This document shows, one piece after another, positions 26,364-40,187 of a stretch of 64,000 nucleotides of DNA. Under the pieces are notes generated by a model, which made no database searches, was not told the DNA's origin, and saw only the letters and a program-made list of their open reading frames with translations. The number at the start of each line of letters is the position of its first letter. Positions within the stretch are counted from its first letter, which is position 1. The translations under genes were made by a program, and so were the position numbers. This DNA is from Cedecea neteri. Its GTDB lineage: Bacteria; Pseudomonadota; Gammaproteobacteria; Enterobacterales; Enterobacteriaceae. Where the stretch lies: positions 1,240,001 to 1,304,000 of the forward strand of contig NZ_CP009451.1 in NCBI RefSeq assembly GCF_000757825.1, in the 5' to 3' direction.

Positions 26364-27305
26364 TTACTCTTCTTCCGATCCTGCCGCGGTGTTGTTCGCT
26401 ATTTGCGCCGCTTTAGAGCGCTTATAGCTTAATGCCGCCGCCGGAACAGGAGTCACTTTGCCGGTTTCCATCCAGTTGCGCAGGCGGTTAGCGTCGGCGA
26501 AGTGGGTGTATTTCCCGAAGGCATCCAGCACCACCAGCGCGACCGGGCGACCGTTAATCACGGTGCGCATCACCAGGCAGTGGCCCGCGTTGTTGGTGAA
26601 GCCGGTTTTGGTGAGCTGGATATTCCAGTTTTCGCGGTACACCAGATGGTTGGTGTTGCGAAACGGCAGGGTATAGGCCGGGTTGCGGAAGGTTGCCATA
26701 TCCTCATGCGTGGTGCTGAGCTGACCCAGCAGAGGGTATTTCTGCGTCGCCACCAGCAGTTTGGTCAGATCGTTCGCGGTGGAGACGTTCTCAATCGACA
26801 GGCCGGTTGGCTCGACGTAGCGGGTATGGGTCATTCCCAGCGACTTCGCCTTAGCATTCATCGCGCGGATAAACGCCTCGTAGCCGCCAGGGTAGTGGTG
26901 AGCCAGGCTCGCCGCCGCGCGGTTTTCCGAGGACATCAGCGCCAGCAGCATCATGTTTCTGCGGCTGATTTCGCTGTTCAGGCGAACGCGGGAGTAAATA
27001 CCCTTCATTTCCGGCGTATGGCTGATGTCCACTTTCAGCATTTCATCCATCGGCAGATGGGCGTCCAGCACCACCATCGCGGTCATCAGCTTGGTGATAG
27101 AGGCGATGGGGCGAACCAGATCCGGATGGCTGGAATAAAGAATTTTATTGGTTTGCAAATCGACAATCATGGCGCTGCCGGAGGCTATCTCCTGGCCGGC
27201 GCTGGCCGCGTGGGTGGCGACCTTGCTGGCTTCTGCCTGCGGGGCAAAAGGCACAGTCATCATCAGCGCAAGGCTGAACAACGATAAACGGATTTTTGTC
27301 GGCAT
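26364..27305 (-). CDS. pbpG: PbpG (PBP7), D-alanyl-D-alanine endopeptidase
   Basis: A 313-residue low-molecular-weight penicillin-binding protein that cuts DD-crosslinks in periplasmic peptidoglycan. The signal peptide ends near residue 26. Serine-peptidase motifs are S69-ITK, S126-EN and K233-TG. I chose the ATG at 27305 because it gives the E. coli-like [14 protein letters not shown] start; the frame extends 18 codons further upstream without similarity. Confidence 0.95.
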   Translation of the reverse strand: MPTKIRLSLFSLALMMTVPFAPQAEASKVATHAASAGQEIASGSAMIVDLQTNKILYSSHPDLVRPIASITKLMTAMVVLDAHLPMDEMLKVDISHTPEMKGIYSRVRLNSEISRRNMMLLALMSSENRAAASLAHHYPGGYEAFIRAMNAKAKSLGMTHTRYVEPTGLSIENVSTANDLTKLLVATQKYPLLGQLSTTHEDMATFRNPAYTLPFRNTNHLVYRENWNIQLTKTGFTNNAGHCLVMRTVINGRPVALVVLDAFGKYTHFADANRLRNWMETGKVTPVPAAALSYKRSKAAQIANNTAAGSEEE

Positions 27306-27376
27306 GGTGACACTTCTGTAATGATTCCGGAAAAGTATAGGCTCACCGCAGGCATTCATCTGAATAATATAAACAT

Positions 27377-27412
27377 GCGGGGCGCCGGAATCATACTCCG
27401 GCGCCCCGCTTT
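27377..27412 (-). terminator. Strong hairpin between yohC and pbpG
   Basis: A perfect 13-bp stem (GCGGGGCGCCGGA with TCCGGCGCCCCGC) and a 7-nt loop, downstream of yohC. Only a short T-rich stretch follows, so it may act as a terminator or as an mRNA-stabilising hairpin. Confidence 0.6.
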
Positions 27413-27466
27413 ACTGCCAGTTAAGAATCGTAACGTTATATCAAAACTTTCCGATAATTCACCCCG

Positions 27467-28054
27467 TCAGAACAGGCGATACCCGTAACCCCACAGGATA
27501 ACCGCGACGGCCAGCAGCACTTCCAGCACCAGTACGCCAATCGCCAGGGTTGAACTGGAAAAACTCATCCCCTCTTCTTTGTCGATGCCAAGGAAGTCCG
27601 GCACGCCGACGTAGAGCAGATAGCCGGTGTAAACCAGCGCGATGGCGCCTACCGCTACGCACAGCCAGACCAGCGGATAAAGCGCCACTATCCCGCTTAA
27701 GAACAGCGGCGTAGCGACATAGCCGGCAAAGACCATACAGCGGGCAAGCGACGGACGCTGCGGGTAGTTGCGCGCCATCCACCACATAACCCGGCCCATT
27801 ACTGCGACACCGACAAGCATCAAGGCGTAGAAGAGAATACCCAGATACAAGCCGGTAAACATAGAGAGCTGAACGTAGGTGCCGTCCCCGAAATTCCAGC
27901 CGATTTGCGTGGTGCCGATAAACGCGCAGATGACGGGAATGGCCGCCATCAACAGCACATGGTGTGTGTAGTGATGCGAGACGGACTCGTTCTCGCGCCT
28001 GATTTCCTGCATTTCCCGATTAGGATGGGAAAACAATCCCCAGACATGGCTCAT
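27467..28054 (-). CDS. yohC: YohC, Yip1-family inner-membrane protein
   Basis: A 195-residue protein with five predicted membrane helices (about 34-52, 68-88, 105-125, 128-150, 165-190). It closely follows E. coli YohC in sequence (MSHVWGLF start, SHHYTHHVLLMAA, RNYPQRPSLA). Function unknown. I chose the ATG at 28054 because CCGGAGG precedes it. Confidence 0.92.
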   Translation of the reverse strand: MSHVWGLFSHPNREMQEIRRENESVSHHYTHHVLLMAAIPVICAFIGTTQIGWNFGDGTYVQLSMFTGLYLGILFYALMLVGVAVMGRVMWWMARNYPQRPSLARCMVFAGYVATPLFLSGIVALYPLVWLCVAVGAIALVYTGYLLYVGVPDFLGIDKEEGMSFSSSTLAIGVLVLEVLLAVAVILWGYGYRLF

Positions 28055-28194
28055 ACAACCTCCGGACCTGCGGCGCAAATGCTTGCGATACACCAAGTAT
28101 AATTCACCTTCAGGTTATTATTTAACCAGCCAAAAAATATCTCTGATTCTGTGCAGACAGGCGGCGATGAGTTGTATGCTTGAGGGAAAATTTC

Positions 28195-28320
28195 ATACCC
28201 TAAATAATTCGAGTTGCAGGAAGACGGCAAGGCCGGGAATCCTCAGGAGCATAGCTAACTATGTGACTGAGGTGAGCGGGAGCAGCCAACGCACCTGCAA
28301 CTTGAAGTATGACGGGTATA
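28195..28320. repeat. ERIC element
   Basis: A 126-bp enterobacterial repetitive intergenic consensus unit. Its ends are ATACCC and GGGTAT. The core AACTATGTGACTGAGGTGAG resembles the ERIC2 primer region, with TCGAGTTGCAGG and CCTGCAACTTGA as inverted arms. It lies between yohC and yohD, just upstream of the yohD ribosome site, so it is probably transcribed as part of that leader. Confidence 0.9.
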
Positions 28321-28341
28321 CATGGAGGAGAGTCCTGCTTA

Positions 28342-28905
28342 ATGGATATCAATGGCTTAATAGAACAGTATGGCTATGCCGCGCTGATTATCGGCAGCAT
28401 GGCGGAAGGTGAAACCATTACCCTGCTAGGCGGCGTGGCCGCGCATCAGGGGCTCCTGACGTTCCCTCTGGTGGTGGCGTCCGTCGCGCTGGGCGGCATG
28501 ATTGGCGATCAGGTTCTGTTTCTGGTGGGCAGGCATTTTGGCAGCGCCCTGCTGGCACGCTTTAAAAAACATCACAAGAAAATTGCCAAAGCGCAGGCGC
28601 TGATCAACCGCCACCCTTATCTGTTCGTAATAGGTAGCCGCTTTATGTACGGCTTTCGCATCGTCGGGCCGATTATCATCGGCGCCAGCAAGCTGCCGCC
28701 AAAGCTGTTTATCCCGCTGAATATCTGCGGCGCCATCCTCTGGGCCACGCTATTTACGACGCTCGGCTACCTCGGCGGCGAAGTGGTCGGCCCGTGGCTG
28801 CACAGCCTGGATACTCATCTGCGCCACTGGATTTGGCTTATTGTGGCGGTGGTGCTGGTTGTGGGCGTCCGGCTGTGGTTTAAGCACCGGCAAAAAGACG
28901 ATTAA
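28342..28905 (+). CDS. yohD: YohD, DedA-family membrane protein
   Basis: A 187-residue DedA/SNARE-associated (VTT) membrane protein. The conserved EGETITLLGG, GDQVLFLVGRHFG and the F-R-x(3)-G motif (SRFMYGFRIVGP) are present. Members support membrane homeostasis, including undecaprenyl-phosphate recycling. I chose the ATG at 28342 (GGAGAG upstream, E. coli-like start); the frame reaches back into the ERIC repeat. It overlaps the end of the tetR-family gene by 4 nt. Confidence 0.93.
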   Translation: MDINGLIEQYGYAALIIGSMAEGETITLLGGVAAHQGLLTFPLVVASVALGGMIGDQVLFLVGRHFGSALLARFKKHHKKIAKAQALINRHPYLFVIGSRFMYGFRIVGPIIIGASKLPPKLFIPLNICGAILWATLFTTLGYLGGEVVGPWLHSLDTHLRHWIWLIVAVVLVVGVRLWFKHRQKDD

Positions 28906-29468
28906 TCTTCCGCCACGGGCAGCAACGCAAGCCACGCCCGTAGCAGCATTAGAGCTTCCTGGCCGCTGCCGTCGCGCTGGGCTTTGACTATCGCCCCGTC
29001 AATCACCAACGCCAACATTGCTGCCTGCTGCCTGCCGCCTGCGCTATCGGGCAAATAGTCAGCCAGGTATTGCACCATCGCCTGCTTGTGGGCGCGGGCT
29101 ATCGGCAGCGTTTCCGGCAGCGCCTCTGCCATTTCTACCGCCGAGTTGATAAACGCGCAGCCGCGAAACGCCTCGTCCTCAAACCAGTTCTGCAAAGTGG
29201 CCGCTAACGCCTCAGCCAGCCCTTTCCCTTCGCCAGTTTGTGCTTCCAGCGTGCGGCTAAACCACGCCATCCAGCGCTGATGCCGATAATCCAGAAAAGC
29301 CCGGATCAGGTCATCTTTTGCCGGAAAATGCCGGTAGAAGGTCACTTTGGTGACGCTGGCTTCTTTGATGATTCGGTCGATACCGGTGGCGCGAATGCCG
29401 TCGCGGTAAAACAAATCGTGCGCGGTTTGCAAAATACGGTCGCGCGCGCCGGGGGTCGCAGTAGGCAT
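28902..29468 (-). CDS. TetR-family repressor
   Basis: A 188-residue regulator. The N-terminal helix-turn-helix (ILQTAHDLFYRDGIRATGID, then VTKVTFYRHFPAKDDLI, residues about 10-55) is typical of TetR. The C-terminal ligand domain has RGCAFINSAVE. I chose the ATG at 29468 because CAGGAG lies 7 nt upstream. It is divergent from the NTF2-like gene with two palindromic operators between them, so it probably represses itself and that gene. Confidence 0.88.
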   Translation of the reverse strand: MPTATPGARDRILQTAHDLFYRDGIRATGIDRIIKEASVTKVTFYRHFPAKDDLIRAFLDYRHQRWMAWFSRTLEAQTGEGKGLAEALAATLQNWFEDEAFRGCAFINSAVEMAEALPETLPIARAHKQAMVQYLADYLPDSAGGRQQAAMLALVIDGAIVKAQRDGSGQEALMLLRAWLALLPVAED

Positions 29469-29501
29469 GATCTCTCCTGTTAAAAATCTATCATGACGCA
29501 T

Positions 29502-29519
29502 GTAGACAAATCTGTCTAC
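29502..29519. promoter_or_regulatory. TetR-type operator 1
   Basis: GTAGACA, 4 bp, TGTCTAC: a perfect inverted repeat in the divergent promoter region, 33 bp from the tetR-family start codon. Confidence 0.8.
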
Positions 29520-29537
29520 CCAGGCTAGCTTAGATAC

Positions 29538-29555
29538 GTAGACAGACCTGTCTAC
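29538..29555. promoter_or_regulatory. TetR-type operator 2
   Basis: A second copy of GTAGACA, 4 bp, TGTCTAC with a different spacer, 36 bp from the first centre to centre, 20 bp before the NTF2-like gene. Same-sized arms with a varied spacer indicate a real recognition sequence. Confidence 0.8.
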
Positions 29556-29575
29556 ATATTCACAGGAGCAAAACC

Positions 29576-30043
29576 ATGACAGTAAAACCCCCGGTTCCGC
29601 CGTTTACGCTTGAGACGGCAAAACAAAAAGTCCGCCTGGCGGAAGATGCCTGGAACAGCCGCGACCCTGAGCGCGTCTCGCAGGTTTACGCCCTGAATAC
29701 CCACTGGCGCAACCGTGCAGAATTTGTTGATGGCCGCGAGGCCGTGGTGGGCTTTTTAACGCGCAAGTGGCAGCGTGAGCTGGACTACCGGCTGATCAAA
29801 GAGATCTGGGCGCACGACGGCAACCGTATCGCGGTGCGCTTCGCCTATGAATGGCATGACGACTCCGGCAACTGGTTCCGCAGCTTTGGCAACGAGAACT
29901 GGGAATTTGACGAGCAGGGCCTGATGATTAACCGCCACGCCTGCATCAACGACACGCCGATCAAAGAGAGCGAACGCGCTTTCTTCTGGCCGCTGGGCCG
30001 CCGCCCGGACGATCATCCTGAGCTGAGCCATTTCGGTTTTTAA
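29576..30043 (+). CDS. DUF1348/NTF2-like (SnoaL-type) protein
   Basis: A 155-residue soluble protein of the cystatin-like alpha+beta barrel class. The family signature is [14 protein letters not shown] near residue 20, then [38 protein letters not shown] and a C-terminal [10 protein letters not shown]. Members are small catalytic or ligand-binding proteins of unknown role. It follows the twin operators, so the adjacent TetR protein most likely controls it; this suggests induction by a small molecule. Confidence 0.83.
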   Translation: MTVKPPVPPFTLETAKQKVRLAEDAWNSRDPERVSQVYALNTHWRNRAEFVDGREAVVGFLTRKWQRELDYRLIKEIWAHDGNRIAVRFAYEWHDDSGNWFRSFGNENWEFDEQGLMINRHACINDTPIKESERAFFWPLGRRPDDHPELSHFGF

Positions 30044-30134
30044 CGGTTTTGCCGCCGGAGCCGGTTTTCTTTCCGGCGGTGTAGCGTCTAAAATTCCTGC
30101 TGGCCAATGATGGCCTCACCAATGCGGAGGATTT

Positions 30135-30872
30135 ATGACGCAAAATATCTATGACGATCCGGCATTTTTTGCCGGTTATGCCACGCTGGACCGCTCAATA
30201 AAGGGTCTGGATGGCGCGCCTGAGTGGGCAAAAGTCCAGGCTATGCTGCCGCCGCTGGCGGGCAAGCAGGTGCTGGATTTGGGCTGCGGCTACGGCTGGT
30301 TCTGCCGCTATGCGCGTGATGCCGGTGCAGCAAAAACGGTCGGGCTGGATGTTTCCACCCTCATGCTGGCGAAAGCTCGTGAAATGACCGAAGGGGCGGG
30401 CATTGAGTACCGGCAGGAAGATCTTGCCACGCTGCAGCTTCCGGCGAACAGTCTCGATTTAGCCTACAGCTCGCTGGCGCTCCACTATCTGGAGGATATT
30501 CGCCCGCTGTTCGCCACGCTTTACCAGGCGCTGGTGCCGGGCGGCAAGCTAGTCTTTACCGCCGAACACCCGATCTATACCGCGCCGCTGGAGCAGGCCT
30601 GGCTTAAGGATCAGGCGGGGCAGCGCAGCTGGCCGGTAAATCATTATCAGCAGGAGGGCGTGCGCATCAGCAACTGGTTTGCCGAAGGCGTTAAAAAACA
30701 GCATCGCAAACTGGCCAGCTGGATAAATGCCCTGATTGAGAGCGGCTTTGTGCTTGAAAAACTGGACGAATGGGGCCCGGAAGCCGAACAAATAGCCCTT
30801 AATCCCGCCCTGGCAGAAGAGGCCGAACGGCCAATGATCTTCCTGCTCGCGGCCGGTAAACCTCAGCGCTAG
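30135..30872 (+). CDS. Class I SAM-dependent methyltransferase
   Basis: A 245-residue cytoplasmic methyltransferase. Motif I is VLDLGCGYGWFCRYA (about 45-59), the acidic residue that binds the SAM ribose is in VGLDVS, motif IV is LAYSSLALHYLED and motif VI is LVPGGKLVFTAEHP. The substrate is not evident; the pattern resembles small-molecule (ubiquinone/biotin-type) methyltransferases. GGAGG 5 nt before the ATG supports the start. Confidence 0.85.
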   Translation: MTQNIYDDPAFFAGYATLDRSIKGLDGAPEWAKVQAMLPPLAGKQVLDLGCGYGWFCRYARDAGAAKTVGLDVSTLMLAKAREMTEGAGIEYRQEDLATLQLPANSLDLAYSSLALHYLEDIRPLFATLYQALVPGGKLVFTAEHPIYTAPLEQAWLKDQAGQRSWPVNHYQQEGVRISNWFAEGVKKQHRKLASWINALIESGFVLEKLDEWGPEAEQIALNPALAEEAERPMIFLLAAGKPQR

Positions 30873-30986
30873 TCCGCAGCAACACCGCTTTTTTCTTCAT
30901 TATTCCGTTTACGGGGAGGCAACTCCCCCCGTCTTCGTATCCTTGCCTATACTCATAAAGACCAAACAAAAAGGTAAGGAGCGCTA

Positions 30987-31070
30987 ATGAAAATTATTTT
31001 ATGGGCCATTCTGATCATCTTCCTCATTGGGCTGCTGGTGGTGACCGGCGTATTCAAAATGATCTTTTAA
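30987..31070 (+). CDS. yohP: YohP, 27-residue inner-membrane protein
   Basis: A very short gene with AAGGAG 7 nt before its ATG. The product is a single hydrophobic helix with a conserved VVTGVFKMIF end, practically identical to E. coli YohP, a small protein that is inserted post-translationally and accumulates in stress. A terminator follows 8 bp after the stop. Confidence 0.92.
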   Translation: MKIILWAILIIFLIGLLVVTGVFKMIF

Positions 31071-31077
31071 AAGCGCG

Positions 31078-31103
31078 GGCGCCACGGTTTGTGGCGCCTT
31101 TGC
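31078..31103 (+). terminator. Terminator of yohP
   Basis: GGCGCCAC, 5-nt loop, GTGGCGCC, then TTTG. Confidence 0.75.
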
Positions 31104-31216
31104 AACACTCTCCTCTCGCCGAGCCTTATTCTGCTCTCAACTTTCAATGCTGCCCTGTTCAACTTGCCGTCAGTATCCGGTCGGGCGTATCATCACGCCA
31201 ATTGATTGGAGAAATA

Positions 31217-32137
31217 ATGACTATCAAAGAAAATGATTTCCGCAAAATCGATCTTAATTTGCTGATCGCTTTTGCGGTGCTGTTCCGCGAGCAAAGCGTG
31301 TCGCTGGCGGCCGACAAGCTGCACCTCGGGCAGCCCGCAGTGAGCGGCGCGCTGGCAAGGCTGCGTGATATGTTCGACGACCCGCTGTTTATCCGCAGCG
31401 GCCACCGCATGCAGCCCACCGCCCGCGCAAGCGAACTGCACACCGAGCTGATGCCCCTGCTGGAGCAGCTGCAAAGTGCCCTTTTCCAGCAGGCGGAATT
31501 CTGCCCGGCCAGCGCCAAAGCGACCGTCACCATCGGCATGACCGACTGGGTTGAAATGTGGCTGATGCCAAAACTCATCCCCGCGCTGAAACAGGATGCG
31601 CCGGGCATGCGCATTAACGTCGTGGCAAGCGATCCGTTTACCGATGCTCAAAGGCTGGAAGGCGGCGAGCTGGATATGTCGATAAGCGTGGCGAATCAAA
31701 GCGCCCGCTGGCTGGAGCGGGAGGTGCTGACCAGCATGGGTTTTGTGACGCTCTGGCAACCGCAGCAAGTAGAGGCCAGCGCTTCGCTGTCGCTGGAAGA
31801 GTACGTAGCCCATCAGCACGTGCTGGTCAGCTATCGCGAAGCCAACAGCAGCCAGATAGGCACTCTGCTGGCGAAGCTCGGGCAGACGCGCCACGTCAGC
31901 TACACTACGCCGCATTTTGCCGCGCTGCCGGGCCTGCTGATGCAAATGCCCGCGCTGGCAACCGTGCCTGCGGGGCTGTCAGAGAGCTGGCAGAAAACCT
32001 GGGGGCTGACTGCCAGCCCGGTTCCCGTTGAAATACCGCCGTTTGAGGTCGCTCTGCTCTGGCATCAGCGCCATAACAGCGACGCCGCGCTGATGTGGCT
32101 GCGCGGGTTTATTCAGCGGCTGGTGAATGTCGCCTGA
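31217..32137 (+). CDS. LysR-family regulator
   Basis: A 306-residue LTTR. The N-terminal winged helix (FRKIDLNLLIAFAVLF, VSLAADKLHLGQPAVSGALARLR, DDPLFIR) is of the NodD/NahR/LeuO-like subgroup. The effector domain covers about 95-300. I chose the ATG at 31217 because TTGGAGA precedes it; the frame is open upstream through yohP but without similarity. It is convergent with the bgl operon, so it is not an obvious regulator of it. Its target is unknown. Confidence 0.87.
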   Translation: MTIKENDFRKIDLNLLIAFAVLFREQSVSLAADKLHLGQPAVSGALARLRDMFDDPLFIRSGHRMQPTARASELHTELMPLLEQLQSALFQQAEFCPASAKATVTIGMTDWVEMWLMPKLIPALKQDAPGMRINVVASDPFTDAQRLEGGELDMSISVANQSARWLEREVLTSMGFVTLWQPQQVEASASLSLEEYVAHQHVLVSYREANSSQIGTLLAKLGQTRHVSYTTPHFAALPGLLMQMPALATVPAGLSESWQKTWGLTASPVPVEIPPFEVALLWHQRHNSDAALMWLRGFIQRLVNVA

Positions 32138-32174
32138 CAGAGGGCAAGGTGAAGAGCCCTCCTGTGGTTACAAC

Positions 32175-35447
<3,273 letters not shown>

Positions 35448-35481
35448 TCACGCCCGCAGGCGAAATGTGCTGAGTAAGGTT

Positions 35482-35556
35482 AAAAAAAAAACCTGAGCCG
35501 GCCGCCCCGCAGGGAAGCTAATGCTCAGGTTTTGCCTGCCGAAGCAGTAACAATCC
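35482..35556 (-). promoter_or_regulatory. BglG antiterminator target plus terminator before bglF
   Basis: On the minus strand GGATTGTTACTGC, TTCG, GCAGGCAAAACC (35556-35528) matches the ribonucleic antiterminator of the E. coli bgl operon. Its 3' end overlaps a terminator: GCTCAGG (35523-35529) pairs with CCTGAGC (35492-35498), followed by a run of about ten T residues. Binding of active BglG should block the terminator. Confidence 0.93.
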
Positions 35557-35566
35557 GTCTTGTTGT

Positions 35567-37458
<1,892 letters not shown>

Positions 37459-37482
37459 ATTTACTCCTTATTTATAACGTCA

Positions 37483-38811
37483 TCAAAGTAGATTAAACCG
37501 ATATTCAATGCGCACACTTCCCCCAACGCCTTTCGCGCGACGGAAAGTACTATTATCACTGGCGAGAGAAGGCGCTCCGGCAGAGGTTAATTTCCAGCTA
37601 TAGCTCGGACCGAACCCGGCAAATACATTCAAGCCTTTAATCTGCGGGCTATTCCAGAGAAAATAGCCGCCATACTCCCACTCTTTTAAACTCACGCCTT
37701 TATATTCCATGCCAAAGCCGTAATTACCGTACACGCCGACTAATAGCTCAGGCAAAATTTGATACTGGCTGTATAAATACAGCATCTGTTCCCCGTCATT
37801 GATATAGTCATTACCTTCACCGTCGGCCTTGCTATTAAAGGCACCTCTCGTATTTTTACCAAAATGCCAATAGAAGTGGCCTAAACCATTATCCAGCCTG
37901 GCCTGGGTATGCGACCAGCCGAACCCGGATTCAGAACGCCCGTACTGATAGCCGACAAGTGCAAACAGGTGTTGTGCGCTGCGGCTAAACCCACGGGCAC
38001 CCTCCCATTCGCTAAGGCCACGGGCGTAATAGTAGGTGCTCCTTGCCAGCAGGTTGAAGTCATCCGTCAGCGGCACGAGAGCGTTGGCCTCAAGCCCGTG
38101 ACGCAGAAGATAGCTATCACTCTCGGCGGCGATATAGCTGATTTTAGTGCCCTTAGCGGGTACCCAGCTCAGCTCTCCGGTGGCGATATAGTCAATTTGC
38201 TTGTTGGATTTCAGGGTTCTAAAACGGCGCTTTTCCGGCTCATCTCGTTCCGAAAAACGGTTAACGACGGCGGCCTTTGCGCCAAAGGCATCCCAGGCTA
38301 GTTCAGAGCTAACGCCTTCCCAGGTACTCGGCGCGGCGCGGCTGCGGGTCACATTTAGCGCGGCAAATTTATAGAGCTGCCGCCAGCCTGCCCACAGCGA
38401 CAGGTGGCGCTGTGGATCGCCCCAGCGCGCTTTGGCGTACAGTTGCCCGAGCTTATTGAAGCCCTGTGCTTTACCGTTTTTATCCCGCAGTAAATCCCTG
38501 CCGTAGAACGCGTCGTTAGCATAGAGTTTAGCCACCCCATACCACGAAGCATCGACCCCAACATGATCCCACAGCCAGCCGCTTTGCCAGTCCAGGTGCA
38601 GCGCCTGAGCCCAGGCAATCTGGTCCCCGATGCCCCGATCTGCCATCGCATCTGACGTGTTAAGCATCCAGACATTTTTTAACGTGGCGTCGAGATGGCT
38701 GTCCGTGAGCAGCCCGCCGTCATAGTGGGAATAATCCGCCAAAGCATCTGGAATTCCTCCCAAACTCAGCAGCAGTATCATGCCGCCTGTTATTTTTGTG
38801 TGTGAGCACAT
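37483..38811 (-). CDS. OprD-like outer-membrane porin
   Basis: A 442-residue protein with a signal peptide (about 1-25, ending DALA) and many short amphipathic strands ending in an aromatic-rich C-terminus (VRIEYRFNLL), as in outer-membrane barrels. WGDPQRHLSLWAGWRQL and the long FNKLGQLYAK segment resemble the OprD/chitoporin group. It is the first gene of the regulon and has its own BglG target in the leader, so it is the likely entry pore for beta-glucosides. Family assignment is by pattern only. The start at 38811 has a weak ribosome site; an internal ATG at residue 11 would also leave a signal peptide. Confidence 0.75.
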   Translation of the reverse strand: MCSHTKITGGMILLLSLGGIPDALADYSHYDGGLLTDSHLDATLKNVWMLNTSDAMADRGIGDQIAWAQALHLDWQSGWLWDHVGVDASWYGVAKLYANDAFYGRDLLRDKNGKAQGFNKLGQLYAKARWGDPQRHLSLWAGWRQLYKFAALNVTRSRAAPSTWEGVSSELAWDAFGAKAAVVNRFSERDEPEKRRFRTLKSNKQIDYIATGELSWVPAKGTKISYIAAESDSYLLRHGLEANALVPLTDDFNLLARSTYYYARGLSEWEGARGFSRSAQHLFALVGYQYGRSESGFGWSHTQARLDNGLGHFYWHFGKNTRGAFNSKADGEGNDYINDGEQMLYLYSQYQILPELLVGVYGNYGFGMEYKGVSLKEWEYGGYFLWNSPQIKGLNVFAGFGPSYSWKLTSAGAPSLASDNSTFRRAKGVGGSVRIEYRFNLL

Positions 38812-38842
38812 GGTAAACGTCCCTTGTTTTAATAAAAAAAAA

Positions 38843-38918
38843 TTAAAAAAAAACCTAAGTTTCGCCCCCGACTACCGGAGAAAAAACTTAGGTTTTGCCT
38901 GTTAGACAGTAACAATCC
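38843..38918 (-). promoter_or_regulatory. BglG antiterminator target plus terminator before the porin gene
   Basis: On the minus strand GGATTGTTACTG, TCTAA, CAGGCAAAACC (38918-38891). The overlapping terminator pairs ACTTAGG (38886-38892) with CCTAAGT (38854-38860), followed by a run of about ten T residues. It lies about 80 bp before the porin ATG. Confidence 0.9.
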
Positions 38919-39040
38919 TTTATTTATTTTACGCCGTCATACTGTCATCTCACTGAAATAAGCTCCAGCATTAAAAAGAAGAAAGATGGAAATTTGTGAA
39001 GCCGATTCAGAATTGAATGTAAGAAAGGAAGTTATACAAC

Positions 39041-39079
39041 AAAAAAAAGCCCATTAATTAAAGCATCAATTAACGGGTT
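39041..39079 (-). terminator. Terminator of dusC
   Basis: On the minus strand CCCGTTAATT, 8-nt loop, AATTAATGGG, then eight T residues. Confidence 0.85.
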
Positions 39080-39091
39080 CTATAGGAAAAT

Positions 39092-40027
39092 TTATTTCAA
39101 CGCACCAATCACGTGGGCGATATCTCCGGACGTTTTTAGCGTACGAATAACCGTAAACAGTTCCGTTGCCTCTACGTATTCTTTACGCAAATAGCCAAGC
39201 CACTGCTTAATACGCGCCACGTGGTACATACCCGTGTCGCCCTGTTTTTCGAGGCGGCTGTATTTTTGCAAAAGCGTAACGACGTCGGCCCACGGCATAC
39301 GTGCTTCGTTATATTTAATCACGCGGCTCAGGTTCGGTACATTTAACGCCCCGCGGCCGATCATCACAGAGTCACACCCCGTCGCCGTAAGGCAGTCCTG
39401 CGCGCTTTGCCAGTCCCAGATTTCACCGTTAGCGATGACCGGAATCGACAGCCGCTGGCGAATTTCGCCGATAGCACCCCAGTTGATAAGCTCGGCTTTA
39501 TAGCCATCTTCTTTGGTGCGCCCGTGAACCACCAGCTCCGTCGCCCCCGCCTGCTCCACCGCATCGGCAATTTCAAACTGCCGCGCGCCGCTGTCCCAGC
39601 CGAGGCGAATTTTTACCGTGACCGGTAAATGCGCGGGAACGGCCTCACGCATGGCTTTCGCCCCACGATAAATAAGTTCAGGATCTTTCAGCAGAGTAGC
39701 GCCCCCGCCGCTGCCGTTGACCAGCTTAGACGGGCAACCGCAGTTCAGGTCAACGCCCCAGGAACCCAGCTCGACCGCGCGAGCGGCGTTCTCAGCCAGC
39801 CACTGTGGGTACTGCCCTAACAGCTGAACGCGGACCAACGTTCCAGACGGCGTGCGGCTGGCGTGGTTAAGTTCAGGGCAAAGTTTGAGAAAGGATTTAG
39901 CCGGTAAAAGCTGATCGACCACGCGAAGAAATTCGGTGATACAGAGATCGTAGTCGTTAACCTCGGTAAGAAGTTCGCGAACTAAAGAGTCGAGAACGCC
40001 TTCCATCGGGGCAAGAAGAACACGCAT
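39092..40027 (-). CDS. dusC: DusC, tRNA-dihydrouridine(16) synthase
   Basis: A 311-residue FMN enzyme that reduces uridine 16 in tRNA. The Dus motifs are visible: LAPMEGV at the N-terminus, catalytic C98 in [17 protein letters not shown] and the FMN-phosphate site [11 protein letters not shown]. Length and sequence match E. coli DusC (YohI). In E. coli it is followed by yohJK-cdd; here the neighbour is rhlE. Confidence 0.95.
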   Translation of the reverse strand: MRVLLAPMEGVLDSLVRELLTEVNDYDLCITEFLRVVDQLLPAKSFLKLCPELNHASRTPSGTLVRVQLLGQYPQWLAENAARAVELGSWGVDLNCGCPSKLVNGSGGGATLLKDPELIYRGAKAMREAVPAHLPVTVKIRLGWDSGARQFEIADAVEQAGATELVVHGRTKEDGYKAELINWGAIGEIRQRLSIPVIANGEIWDWQSAQDCLTATGCDSVMIGRGALNVPNLSRVIKYNEARMPWADVVTLLQKYSRLEKQGDTGMYHVARIKQWLGYLRKEYVEATELFTVIRTLKTSGDIAHVIGALK

Positions 40028-40057
40028 GACGCATCCGATAATATTTGTGTTGTTGTC

Positions 40058-40177
40058 CCCTCACCCCGGCCCTCTCCCCAAAGAGGAGAAGGGGGAAAAC
40101 ATAGCCCCTCGCCCCGAAGGGGAACACAGGACGTCTTTAATCCCCTCTCCCTTTTAGGGAGAGGGTTAGGGTGAGGG
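40058..40177. repeat. Interspersed inverted repeat between dusC and rhlE
   Basis: The two arms are CCCTCACCCCGGCCCTCTCC (from 40058) and GGGAGAGGGTTAGGGTGAGG (from 40157), matching at about 19 of 21 positions when folded. Two smaller internal hairpins are rich in CCTC/GAGG. This type of extragenic repeat is common in enterics and pseudomonads; a short related hairpin is at 48040-48057. It may also act as the terminator of rhlE. Confidence 0.75.
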
Positions 40178-40187
40178 TATAAAAAAC

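Noticed and set aside
28083..28412. 109-codon frame running through the ERIC element
   Set aside because: It overlaps yohD in another frame and its sequence is mostly the repeat.
31001..31216. Upstream extension of the LysR frame into yohP
   Set aside because: The ATG at 31217 has a good ribosome site and begins the family N-terminus; a terminator lies in the upstream part.
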